Below the pieces are notes generated by a model. The model searched no databases and had not been told where the DNA came from. It was given only the letters and a program-made list of their open reading frames with translations. Made by a program: the position numbers and the translations under genes. Shown piece after piece: positions 17,736 to 26,208 of a DNA stretch of 64,000 nt. The DNA is from Saprospiraceae bacterium. GTDB lineage: Bacteria; Bacteroidota; Bacteroidia; Chitinophagales; Saprospiraceae. Position 1 is the stretch's first letter; the number at the start of each line of letters is the position of its first letter. The stretch is taken from NCBI GenBank assembly GCA_016717145.1, contig JADKGD010000002.1, positions 248,001 through 312,000 of the forward strand, in the 5' to 3' direction.

Positions 17736-18881
17736 TTACACCTTAGCTAAAGCTTGTTCAAGGTCCTCAATCAAATCCTCCACATCTTCGATGCCTACAC
17801 TCAATCTGATCAATGAATCAGTCAATCCAACCTTCATTCTCTCTTCTCTAGGAATAGAACCATGCGTCATGCTAGCAGGATGACCTATCAAAGACTCTAC
17901 TCCTCCAAGTGACTCCGCCAATGAAAAATAATGCGTGCCACTTAGTATTTTGCGCGCATTTGTTTCACTATTACCAACAAGATCAAAGGACAACATACCA
18001 CCGAACATCCTCATCTGGGTTTTTGCTATTTCGTGACCAGGATGTGTTGTATGACCTGGATAATACACTTTAGAAATTTTTTTGTGATCCAATAAATAAT
18101 CAGCAATTACAGCAGCATTATGACATGCACGCTCTACCCTGATGTGAAGTGTCTTGATCCCTCTTAAAACCAAGAAACAATCTTGGGGGCCAGGTATTGC
18201 GCCTACTGCATTTTGTAAAAAATGTAATTGGTCTGCCAACTCATGAGTTTTTGTAATCACTGCACCATGGATCACATCAGAGTGCCCTCCAAGATATTTT
18301 GTTGCAGAGTGCACGACAATGTCCGCACCAAGATCAAGGGGGTTTTGCAGGTATGGCGACGCAAATGTATTGTCTACGCAGACCAATATGTTTTTCCCTT
18401 TCACATGCTCGCAGACGGCTTTGATATCTATAATATTGAGCATAGGGTTGGTAGGGGTTTCAATCCAGATCATCCTTGTTTTTGATGTGATCAGAGCATC
18501 AAGTGTTTCCATATTGCTAATGCCCGCAAATTGAAATTTAATGCCATATTTACCAAACACCTTGGTCATAATACGGTACGAACCACCATAAAGATCATCT
18601 GTTGCTATAACTTCATCACCTGGATTGAGTAATTTTAGAACGCTATCCATCGCTGCCAGACCACTCCCAAAACAAATGGCGTCAACTCCATTTTCCAATG
18701 CCGCCAGATTTTTTTCCAAGACTTCCCGTGTTGGATTTTGTGTCCTGGCATATTCATAACCTTTGTGTTCACCAGGAGCTGCCTGGACATATGTAGATGT
18801 CTGATAAATAGGTGTCATAATGGCACCTGTAGATGGATCAGGTTTTATACCTGCATGGATAACTTTTGTTCCGAATTTCAT
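17736..18881 (-). CDS. Cystathionine gamma-synthase/lyase (PLP, Cys/Met metabolism)
   Basis: A trans-sulfuration enzyme of the Cys/Met PLP family, about 380 aa. The PLP lysine is in SATKYLGGHSDV. YARTQNPTRE and TPTNPML are family hallmarks, and it ends with SVGIEDVEDLIEDL. Sequence alone does not separate MetB (synthase) from MetC or gamma-lyase function. The frame opens at 18977, but ATG 18881 (MKFGTKVIHAG) matches the family start. A -7 promoter box at 18911-18918 lies inside the longer frame, which supports 18881. Confidence 0.9.
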   Translation of the reverse strand: MKFGTKVIHAGIKPDPSTGAIMTPIYQTSTYVQAAPGEHKGYEYARTQNPTREVLEKNLAALENGVDAICFGSGLAAMDSVLKLLNPGDEVIATDDLYGGSYRIMTKVFGKYGIKFQFAGISNMETLDALITSKTRMIWIETPTNPMLNIIDIKAVCEHVKGKNILVCVDNTFASPYLQNPLDLGADIVVHSATKYLGGHSDVIHGAVITKTHELADQLHFLQNAVGAIPGPQDCFLVLRGIKTLHIRVERACHNAAVIADYLLDHKKISKVYYPGHTTHPGHEIAKTQMRMFGGMLSFDLVGNSETNARKILSGTHYFSLAESLGGVESLIGHPASMTHGSIPREERMKVGLTDSLIRLSVGIEDVEDLIEDLEQALAKV

Positions 18882-18910
18882 TTGGATGGTAGATATATGA
18901 TACAATCCCA

Positions 18911-18918
18911 CAAAGGTA
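18911..18918 (-). promoter_or_regulatory. -7 box of the trans-sulfuration gene
   Basis: On the minus strand this reads TACCTTTG, matching TAnnTTTG, about 30 nt before ATG 18881. No clear -33 TTG is seen. Confidence 0.45.
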
Positions 18919-19058
18919 AAACTATTTCTGACTATTCTTTGAAGGGAGAAATTTACATTTAATATTTGTGTTTTCACATAAATAAATTTCCAGGTTTTAT
19001 TATGATATTCAATTATACTTAAACACTGTTGGTTTTAGGCTGTTATTAAAAATATAAA

Positions 19059-20630
19059 TTGTTTATTTTGCCAAAAATTATTTTACATAATACTTTTACA
19101 GACAAACTTCAAGCCGATCCGGACACAACCAATACAAGACGGCAAGTTTATCATGCTTGTTATTCGTGGGTTAGCCCAAAAGGCATGAAAGATCCAAGTA
19201 TGATTATATACAGTAAGGACCTGGCTTTTGATTTGGGTATCGAAAAGTCATTTTGCCAAAGTTCTGATTTTGCAAAAATGATGGTAGGAAATGTTCTAGC
19301 TACCGGAAGTAAACCTTTTGCGATGTGTTATGGTGGTCATCAATTTGGAAATTGGGCCAATCAATTGGGAGATGGACGAGCCATCAATCTCGGCGAAATC
19401 CAAACACCAATTGGACACATGAACCTTCAGCTAAAAGGTGCAGGCCCTACTCAATACTCAAGAACCGCAGATGGATTTGCCGTGTTGAGGTCATCTGTTC
19501 GTGAATTTTTATGTAGTGAAGCAATGTTCTATCTGGGTGTGCCGACTACCAGAGCACTTTCACTAACTTTGACCGGTGAAGATGTGATGAGAGATATGAT
19601 GTACAACGGAAATGCGGCTTATGAAAAAGGAGCCGTTGTCTGTAGGGTTGCACCTACTTGTATTAGATTTGGAAATTTTGAGCTTCTTTCAGTTCGCAAA
19701 GATTATGAAAATTTAAAACATCTTCTGGACTTTACAATAAAAGAATATTTTCCTGAAATTTCTTCCCAAAAAGACAAATATATCCTCTTTTTCGAATCGG
19801 TATCTGCGTCAACTTGTAAGATGATTGTAGAATGGCAACGTGTTGGTTTTGTTCATGGTGTAATGAATACAGATAATATGTCAATTTTAGGTCAAACCAT
19901 AGATTATGGCCCTTATGGCTGGCTTGATGATTATGATCCAAATTGGACACCAAATACAACCGATTTGCCGGGTAAAAGATATCGCTTTTCGAATCAGCCA
20001 TTAATAGCCCAATGGAATATTATGCAATTAGCTAATGCTCTCTATGAAATTATTCCCGATGAAACTACACTGAACCAAATCATACAGGATTTTAAATTAC
20101 AATATGAAACAGAATATCTTGGAATGATGTGCAAAAAACTTGGACTTAGTCTAAACATTGACGGTGACGGAAACTTAATTTTCGATTTGGAAAAAATGCT
20201 ACAACTTACAGAAACAGATTTTACAATCTTCTTCAGAGAATTGTCTAAAATTGAAGTCTCAATGTCTTTGCCACAGATTTTAAATATAATGAAGCCCTCT
20301 TATTATGCTGAAAATTTGTCAGAAGAAACTTTGCGAGAAATTTATACCTGGTTTATTTCTTATCAAAATCGATTAAAAATGGAAAATCAAAATTCGATTG
20401 CCCGTAAGACTATAATGAATCAGGTAAATCCAAAATATATTTTAAGAAATTACATGTCACAATTGGCTATCGAAGAGGCAAATCAAGGTAAATATGACCT
20501 TATACATGAGCTGCATGAAATGCTTAAAAAACCATACGATGATCAACCGAAATATGAAAAATGGTATGCAAAAAGACCCAATTGGGCAAAAGAAAAAGTT
20601 GGCTGTTCTATGTTATCGTGTAGCTCATAA
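19059..20630 (+). CDS. selO: Protein adenylyltransferase SelO (YdiU family)
   Basis: A pseudokinase-fold enzyme that transfers AMP to protein hydroxyl residues. At 523 aa it is full length. Family blocks seen are CYGGHQFGNWANQLGDGRA, LQLKGAGPTQYSR, RSSVREFL and VHGVMNTDNMSILG. The C-terminus ends MLSCSS, with Cys where some homologues carry selenocysteine. There is no ATG at the proper place: an upstream in-frame stop is at 19047, and the only early candidates are TTG 19059 or TTG 19068. The start is therefore non-ATG and uncertain. Confidence 0.9.
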   Translation: MFILPKIILHNTFTDKLQADPDTTNTRRQVYHACYSWVSPKGMKDPSMIIYSKDLAFDLGIEKSFCQSSDFAKMMVGNVLATGSKPFAMCYGGHQFGNWANQLGDGRAINLGEIQTPIGHMNLQLKGAGPTQYSRTADGFAVLRSSVREFLCSEAMFYLGVPTTRALSLTLTGEDVMRDMMYNGNAAYEKGAVVCRVAPTCIRFGNFELLSVRKDYENLKHLLDFTIKEYFPEISSQKDKYILFFESVSASTCKMIVEWQRVGFVHGVMNTDNMSILGQTIDYGPYGWLDDYDPNWTPNTTDLPGKRYRFSNQPLIAQWNIMQLANALYEIIPDETTLNQIIQDFKLQYETEYLGMMCKKLGLSLNIDGDGNLIFDLEKMLQLTETDFTIFFRELSKIEVSMSLPQILNIMKPSYYAENLSEETLREIYTWFISYQNRLKMENQNSIARKTIMNQVNPKYILRNYMSQLAIEEANQGKYDLIHELHEMLKKPYDDQPKYEKWYAKRPNWAKEKVGCSMLSCSS

Positions 20631-20653
20631 TCTCTAGGGCTATTGTTTTATTC

Positions 20654-21703
20654 TTATAGTTTTTTAAAAAACTTACTGAGATTTGTACTTATAGTTATAT
20701 GATTTGTTGCTCCAATTACATGATGATAGCCTAAACCATAATCGAGTTTAAATGCATTAATTTTTATGCCAAAACCAGCTGAAAAACCAGCTAAACTCCT
20801 AAAGCTGGCCAATGATAATTCTTTGCGCCGCAGATGACTATACCCAAATCTCACCCGCAAATTCTCTTTACTACCCAACATAAATTCACCATTAAAAATA
20901 ATGTGTCTGAATATATTATCAACAGTGTTTGAAAATTTATTTTCCTTTACCACTTCACCAAAAATATCAACCTCATTTTGCTTATTAGGGTCATCGTATC
21001 TTATATTAGCATTTTGTAGTTGATGCCCAATAATAGAAAATCTGAAGGGTAAATATTTTAACCTTTTTGAAATACCAATCTGGATGTCGAGAGGCGTACC
21101 GAATCGTACTCCATTGTAGGTTGTGATCTCAGCTCCTAGATTTTTTACAACAAAACTGATCATAAAGCTGGATGAATCTTTAGCATAGTTCAATCCAAAA
21201 TCCAATAATATTCCATAAGATGAATAAGATTCCAAATTACTGAATACATTTTTAAGATTGGCCCCAATCTGAATTCTGTCAGCAACTTTTTTTGAAGCTC
21301 CAATGACAAAAGCCATTTCTCGAGCTGAGAAAGAACCAGTTTGCGTTCCAATGATGTCAGCAGAAGAAAAATCTCCATAGTTAATATATTGAGCACCGAA
21401 ATGAGCATTAATGCCTATTTTCTTAAAGGTTCTGCCGTAAGCAACATATCCATTTGAAATCCCTGCGAAATGAAAATTTTGCGAAAATGATATCCGATTG
21501 TGCATATTGAAATTTAAAGACGCCGGATTGGATAGGGCCAATGAAACGTCCTCGTCTTGCACCCCAATCAAATTTCCCCCAAGTGCAGTAATTCTGGCTG
21601 ATGCCGGCAGATTCAAAAATTCATAGGCATGTTTACCTCCTATTTGAGCACTGATGACTGAAGCGTTAAATATTATTGTTAGTAAAATTAATTTTATATT
21701 CAT
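20654..21703 (-). CDS. porQ: Type IX secretion system protein PorQ
   Basis: An outer-membrane beta-barrel of the PorV/PorQ type, about 349 aa. In the T9SS, PorQ partners PorZ in anchoring cargo to A-LPS. The signal peptide is MNIKLILLTIIFNASVISAQ, followed by the typical LPASARITALGGNLIGVQDE segment and barrel strands. The frame extends to 21766, but ATG 21703 begins the signal peptide and leaves 5 nt after the upstream lipoprotein stop. PorZ is encoded 38 kb away in this window. Confidence 0.88.
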   Translation of the reverse strand: MNIKLILLTIIFNASVISAQIGGKHAYEFLNLPASARITALGGNLIGVQDEDVSLALSNPASLNFNMHNRISFSQNFHFAGISNGYVAYGRTFKKIGINAHFGAQYINYGDFSSADIIGTQTGSFSAREMAFVIGASKKVADRIQIGANLKNVFSNLESYSSYGILLDFGLNYAKDSSSFMISFVVKNLGAEITTYNGVRFGTPLDIQIGISKRLKYLPFRFSIIGHQLQNANIRYDDPNKQNEVDIFGEVVKENKFSNTVDNIFRHIIFNGEFMLGSKENLRVRFGYSHLRRKELSLASFRSLAGFSAGFGIKINAFKLDYGLGYHHVIGATNHITISTNLSKFFKKL

Positions 21704-21708
21704 TTTTT

Positions 21709-22350
21709 TTACTGTACTGTTTCTTTTATTATTTCCTTCATCCCAGGTTTCCAAAATGTGCGACAAATGGCTAATGTGTCACACATCATTTTTTTTATTG
21801 GTACGCCGGTAGAATCAAACTCCTCAAGTAAACCAAATTCATTGTCTCCATTTCTAAATGTTCCTTTCCAATGTACTGCCCCATTTTGATAATACTCTAT
21901 AAAAGGTCCATTCTCTTCATTGTTTTGCATAGAGACAGCTTCCTTCAATTTACCATTTTGATAGTAGACTTTTATTTTGCCATTCACAAGATTATTTTCA
22001 AATAATTTTTCTAGTTTAAGTTCACCTGTCGGATAATACACTTTATAGGGTCCATTTAGAATCCCGCCTTCCGTATAAGTTTCTTCTATTTCTATTTTAC
22101 CATTTTCATACATCAACGTTCTTTTACCGATAAGAAGACCTTCTGAGTATGTTGACTTTTCCTTAATATTTCCATTATCAAAAAATTCTATATAATTGCC
22201 ATCTTTCTGTCCATTTCTATTAACCTCAAATGATGCTCTGGTTTTTCCTGATTCGTATTTAGTTTCTATTTTGCTTTTACTGCATCCCAACAACATGACT
22301 GCAATAAATAGTATTGTGATTGATCTCATAAAATTAATTGAACATTTCAT
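21709..22350 (-). CDS. MORN-repeat lipoprotein
   Basis: A lipoprotein with lipobox MLLGC (Cys at residue 23), followed by about seven MORN_2-type repeats of the form YxNGxLKxxxxY with G (for example YYPTGELKLEKLF and YYQNGKLKEAV). Such proteins are often auto-named YwqK-family antitoxins, but no toxin is adjacent. It is likely an envelope protein. A start at 22329 (MRSITILF) is also possible and gives a cleaner signal peptide. It is co-transcribed with porQ, whose ATG lies 5 nt downstream. Confidence 0.75.
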   Translation of the reverse strand: MKCSINFMRSITILFIAVMLLGCSKSKIETKYESGKTRASFEVNRNGQKDGNYIEFFDNGNIKEKSTYSEGLLIGKRTLMYENGKIEIEETYTEGGILNGPYKVYYPTGELKLEKLFENNLVNGKIKVYYQNGKLKEAVSMQNNEENGPFIEYYQNGAVHWKGTFRNGDNEFGLLEEFDSTGVPIKKMMCDTLAICRTFWKPGMKEIIKETVQ

Positions 22351-22436
22351 TAACGATTAATTTTATAAATTGGTATATTTTCAAGTGTAAAGATTAATTG
22401 ATTTGGCATCTTATTTTAAGATCACTCTTTCCCAAA

Positions 22437-22481
22437 AATGTAAGGGGTCGATAAATTTTGGATTTATCGACCCCTTACATT
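22437..22481 (-). terminator. Long perfect palindrome downstream of the ppiD-like gene
   Basis: The arms 22437-22456 and 22462-22481 pair over 20 bp without mismatch around a 5-nt loop; the core is GGGGTCGATAAAT. On the minus strand it follows the foldase stop (22507) by about 26 nt and is followed by TTTTT, as for an intrinsic terminator. The stem is much longer than needed for one. Confidence 0.6.
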
Positions 22482-22506
22482 GGTTTCTTTTTTCTTCTCC
22501 TTTATA

Positions 22507-24618
22507 TCAGAAAAAGGCAAACCTGTTATCATCTACTTTATTTGATTTCTTTAATGCTTCCATGAGTCTGTAATTTACCTGACTTCTGGCTGTCTGGGTC
22601 AACTGCATTTTTTGACTGAAAGACCCTTGTTCCGGGGTGGCAGGAGTTTTGGAAATCAATTTCAAAATGTATACTCCCCCGATACCGATAATTGGGCTTG
22701 AATTAGCTCCTCGAGCCAATGCAAATGCTTTTCCCACCACTAATGGCTCTTGACCTGAATCTGGAATAGATGCGCTTCCAAAAGTAACATTTTCAGCCTT
22801 CGCTGTTGTCTTTCCAAAAGAAAGTGCAATAGCATTTAAATCAGTCCCGCTTATTTTAGATTTGATCTTTTCTGCTTTTTTAACATTCTTAACCAATGGT
22901 TCCAAAGTTGATTTTATCGATTCTACGGTAGCCAAACCTGCTTTATTTGTTGATTTAAGGCCTACGACTACATACTTACTATCCACATAATTTGCTTCAT
23001 CAGTATAGGTATATGCAGTGGATGACACATCACCTACATCAGTATCTTCATCGAATGCCCATTTTATAATATCTCGTGATGTTTGTCCCGAACCCAAAGT
23101 GGCAAAATTAAAATCATTCTTTTTTATTGACCCCGCGACCTCTATTTTCTCTTCACCTGTCACAACTTTTTCTAATTCTTCAACTTTTTTGGTGGTTTCA
23201 AGGATTGCCATAACTTTGTCTAGACGAGCATTTTGTGTACCCTCAGAAGGAATAATCGGTTGAGAGATATAAGCTACATTATATTTCATCTCATTTGTCT
23301 TGAAGGTAAGCTTTCCTACTTTAATCAAGTGTATACCAAATTGAGTGGTCACTGTGTATAACTCACCTTCTTTACCGTTGAATACTGCATCATTGAACTG
23401 CGGTACCATGGCGCCAGGAGCGAAAGTTCCCAAATCGCCCCCCTTTGCCGCTGAACCAGGATCCTGGCTATTGGCTGTAGCAGCGTCAGAAAAAGAAATG
23501 GCACCACTTGTGATGGCTGTTTTAATGCTATCAATAAATTTTTGAGCTGCTACCAATTGAACAGGATCGCCATCTGCTACATTTCTTAAAATGTGAGACG
23601 CTTTGGCTGAATCTGCCAGAATTTTTCTACCTGTTAATTTGGCGACAACATATTGTCCCTTATCCATATATGGCCCAAATACCTGGCCAACATTCATCAA
23701 AGCTATCGAATCCTTCAAATTGCCAGTTATTTCATCTTTCTTTACATAGTTGTTTAGAAAATATCCATTATGAGTAGAAGTAAAAAGCGAATCATTAGTT
23801 GATGAAGAAAAGTCAGATTTTAATAATGTAATAGCTTCTTTCAATTTTAAAGAATCCTCTAATGTTGCTTTTACGTCATAAACAACGTATGCAATATTTC
23901 TAACCTCTTCTTTATTTGTGTATTTAACCTCATTTTCTTTAATATATGCGGCATAATCGTCATCTGTTAATGTTATTTCTGCATCTGGTATAACGTCAAA
24001 TGGAATTTTAACATACTCAAATGTAGCCGTCTCATTATTCATCTTATCCATTGTTTCTGCAAGCCAAGTAGGTGTATACAATGCTTTTGAGACCATATTA
24101 ATCAACTTCGTTTGCTTCTGAGCTTTTATGACTTGCTTTCTGAGTTCATTAAATCTCGTGGCAAACTCCGGATTTGTTACCGTACCTTCGTCTATTGCTT
24201 TTTTAATTTCGTTCAATTGGTTTCTATCTACTTGGCCGGTCTGAGGATTTCTATAAAAACTTTGTACGATAGGACTAAGATTGGTGCCAAATTCAAGTTC
24301 CGCCAACTCATCTGGACCAACACCAATTCCGTTAGCACCCGCAATTTTATCCATTATAGCGTTTTCGATAAAATAATTCCAAAGAGAATTTCTTCTTCCA
24401 TATATATCTGACGACCCGCTATAAAGAGCTGATTCGGCTTTTTGAAATTCAATATAATCTATTTTTTGACCTGCAACTTTACCTATGGTGGTTCTGGAAC
24501 CAAAACCGCCACGATTGCTTGCGCTTGTCATATCCTGAATAATAAATCCTGCTAATGCCACTGCCAAAGCCACAATAACAAGCCACATGTGTTTTCTAAT
24601 CTTACCTATTAACGCCAT
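22507..24618 (-). CDS. PpiD/SurA-like peptidyl-prolyl isomerase
   Basis: A membrane-anchored periplasmic foldase, 703 aa. There is a single N-terminal transmembrane span at about 12-28 (LVIVALAVALAGFIIQD), then a SurA_N-type chaperone region. A parvulin (PpiC) domain lies around residues 335-435, with AKASHILRNVADG and GSAAKGGDLGTFAPGAMVPQ. A second chaperone-like region follows. It helps fold exported and outer-membrane proteins. It has its own promoter at 24693-24723. Confidence 0.88.
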   Translation of the reverse strand: MALIGKIRKHMWLVIVALAVALAGFIIQDMTSASNRGGFGSRTTIGKVAGQKIDYIEFQKAESALYSGSSDIYGRRNSLWNYFIENAIMDKIAGANGIGVGPDELAELEFGTNLSPIVQSFYRNPQTGQVDRNQLNEIKKAIDEGTVTNPEFATRFNELRKQVIKAQKQTKLINMVSKALYTPTWLAETMDKMNNETATFEYVKIPFDVIPDAEITLTDDDYAAYIKENEVKYTNKEEVRNIAYVVYDVKATLEDSLKLKEAITLLKSDFSSSTNDSLFTSTHNGYFLNNYVKKDEITGNLKDSIALMNVGQVFGPYMDKGQYVVAKLTGRKILADSAKASHILRNVADGDPVQLVAAQKFIDSIKTAITSGAISFSDAATANSQDPGSAAKGGDLGTFAPGAMVPQFNDAVFNGKEGELYTVTTQFGIHLIKVGKLTFKTNEMKYNVAYISQPIIPSEGTQNARLDKVMAILETTKKVEELEKVVTGEEKIEVAGSIKKNDFNFATLGSGQTSRDIIKWAFDEDTDVGDVSSTAYTYTDEANYVDSKYVVVGLKSTNKAGLATVESIKSTLEPLVKNVKKAEKIKSKISGTDLNAIALSFGKTTAKAENVTFGSASIPDSGQEPLVVGKAFALARGANSSPIIGIGGVYILKLISKTPATPEQGSFSQKMQLTQTARSQVNYRLMEALKKSNKVDDNRFAFF

Positions 24619-24692
24619 AGTATCCTTTTGAATTTAAAAATCTGATTGTATAAATATTAATGCCTTGACCACAATTTTGTGGAAAAGCGCCA

Positions 24693-24723
24693 CAAAGGTA
24701 AATTATTTACAGGTAATTCCAAA
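24693..24723 (-). promoter_or_regulatory. Promoter of the ppiD-like gene
   Basis: On the minus strand there is TTTG (24720-24723), 19 nt, then TACCTTTG (24693-24700). Both elements match the Bacteroidota consensus with correct spacing. The expected start is about 7 nt downstream, giving a 5' UTR of roughly 65 nt. Confidence 0.7.
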
Positions 24724-24798
24724 TTTAGAATGTCAATTTACGCAGAATATTGTTATTGTCTCTCCAGAAATATGAGAATAATACAATGTAAGCTTTAT

Positions 24799-25386
24799 CT
24801 ATTGGTTGTTATTTTCATAATAACTTGCTGCGGCAACAAGTTCGTCATAAAAATCTTGCCCCTTTAATCGGACAATTGCATCTTTCACAAATCGATAAAT
24901 TGGCATTTTCTCTTCTTTACCCTTACTACATGCCGCCGAACATATATCCCACCGGTCATAATTCCATGCTTCAAACCCTAAGGAGTCATTTGTAGACACC
25001 CGGACTGGATATAGATGGCAAGAAATAGGTTTCTGATATGGAATTTTAGATTCATAGTACGTTTTTTCGATACCGCAAATAGAAATACCCAATTCGTTTT
25101 TTGTCAGAAAGACACAAGATCCATCCTGATGACAGCTTGTGCCCCAAATTTGGGGTTCTTTAAAATAAGTAAATCCACCTGCGTTTTCGAGAATTTCAAT
25201 AGAAGCATCTGATAAATTCTCTTTTATAATATCGATATATTTATTGATCGTGTCCATTTCTATTGGTTCAACTGGCGCACCATAATCACCTTCCCAGCAG
25301 CAGGCGCCTTTACAAGCATTCAAATTGCAATGAAATTGTTCTTCAATAACATCTTCACTAATTAATACGTCCCGTACTACAAACAT
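24799..25386 (-). CDS. DUF3109 cysteine-rich protein
   Basis: A 195-aa soluble protein of the DUF3109 family, common in Bacteroidota and of unknown function. It has many cysteines in a conserved order (CNLNACKGACCWEGDYGAPV, GTSCHQDGSCVF, CGIEKTYYE, ISCHLYPVR, DICSAACSKG). This suggests metal or Fe-S binding, related to the YkgJ-type CxxCxGxCC proteins. It starts 25 nt after the Crp/Fnr regulator stop and is likely co-transcribed with it. Confidence 0.8.
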   Translation of the reverse strand: MFVVRDVLISEDVIEEQFHCNLNACKGACCWEGDYGAPVEPIEMDTINKYIDIIKENLSDASIEILENAGGFTYFKEPQIWGTSCHQDGSCVFLTKNELGISICGIEKTYYESKIPYQKPISCHLYPVRVSTNDSLGFEAWNYDRWDICSAACSKGKEEKMPIYRFVKDAIVRLKGQDFYDELVAAASYYENNNQ

Positions 25387-25411
25387 ATAAATATATATTA
25401 ATCAATTAAAT

Positions 25412-26098
25412 TCATTTCACCATTTCCCGTATCTTTTCAATATCTCTTATTGGGAATATTTTTGTGTCAAAATGAATAATGTTAGCTGTGTTAAGCTCTA
25501 TCAGCGCCATTGTAGCTGTTTGTCTTGATGTCGCAGTTAGGCTGGCAATATCCTGATGAGTTAAAAAATTTCTCAACACCCATTCAAACCCAACTCTTTG
25601 CCCGTTTTTTTCAACACTTGAAATAATAAATTCCAAAATCCTGGTTTTAGAGTCTTTAAATACAAGGGATTCCAGTCGCTGTTCCATTTCCAGAACCCGT
25701 GACCCCATCATTTTCATAATCATTATGCTAAGCCTTGGATGATCTTTTGAAAGCTTTTTTACTTCTGCCAATGGGATAATACAAATTTCTGATTCTTCCA
25801 TTGCTTGAGCAAAATCTTTTCTTTTATTCTCACCAATGATAGATAATTCTCCAAAAACATCTCCTTTTTGTAGAAATGCTTTTACTATTTCTTTGTCGAG
25901 ATTTCTATAACTTCCAATTTTAATTTTCCCTGAGAGAATAAAAAATATCTTATCTGAATTATCCGAAGGCAAATAAATATAGTCCCCTTTTTTAAACCTT
26001 ACCTTATTATAAGCAATGTTAACTTCCTTCATTTTGTCAGGACTCAAAGCTGTGTCTAAAGATGAGTTTTCCAGAAACCAAAGTTCGTTATCAGACAT
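25412..26098 (-). CDS. Crp/Fnr-family transcriptional regulator
   Basis: A 228-aa regulator with an N-terminal cyclic-nucleotide-binding-type jelly roll (about 15-125; LQKGDVFGELSIIGE corresponds to the phosphate-binding cassette) and a C-terminal winged helix. The recognition helix is around THQDIASLTATSRQTATM. The cassette lacks the Arg used by E. coli Crp to hold cAMP phosphate (GELSIIGENKR), so the ligand may not be cAMP. No Fnr-type N-terminal cysteines are seen. It lies upstream of the DUF3109 gene in a probable operon. Confidence 0.88.
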   Translation of the reverse strand: MSDNELWFLENSSLDTALSPDKMKEVNIAYNKVRFKKGDYIYLPSDNSDKIFFILSGKIKIGSYRNLDKEIVKAFLQKGDVFGELSIIGENKRKDFAQAMEESEICIIPLAEVKKLSKDHPRLSIMIMKMMGSRVLEMEQRLESLVFKDSKTRILEFIISSVEKNGQRVGFEWVLRNFLTHQDIASLTATSRQTATMALIELNTANIIHFDTKIFPIRDIEKIREMVK

Positions 26099-26208
26099 TT
26101 ATAATTTGTCAAGTTAAAAGAATAAATATAATTAACAAATACCCACTGTTAAAGTTATGTTTAAAATGCAAAAAATCTAAAACTTAAATAGATAAAAATC
26201 GCGAAACT

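Noticed and set aside
21709..22350. Toxin-antitoxin locus (YwqK-type antitoxin)
   Set aside because: The protein is a lipoprotein with MORN repeats; no toxin-like gene is adjacent, and the partner is porQ.
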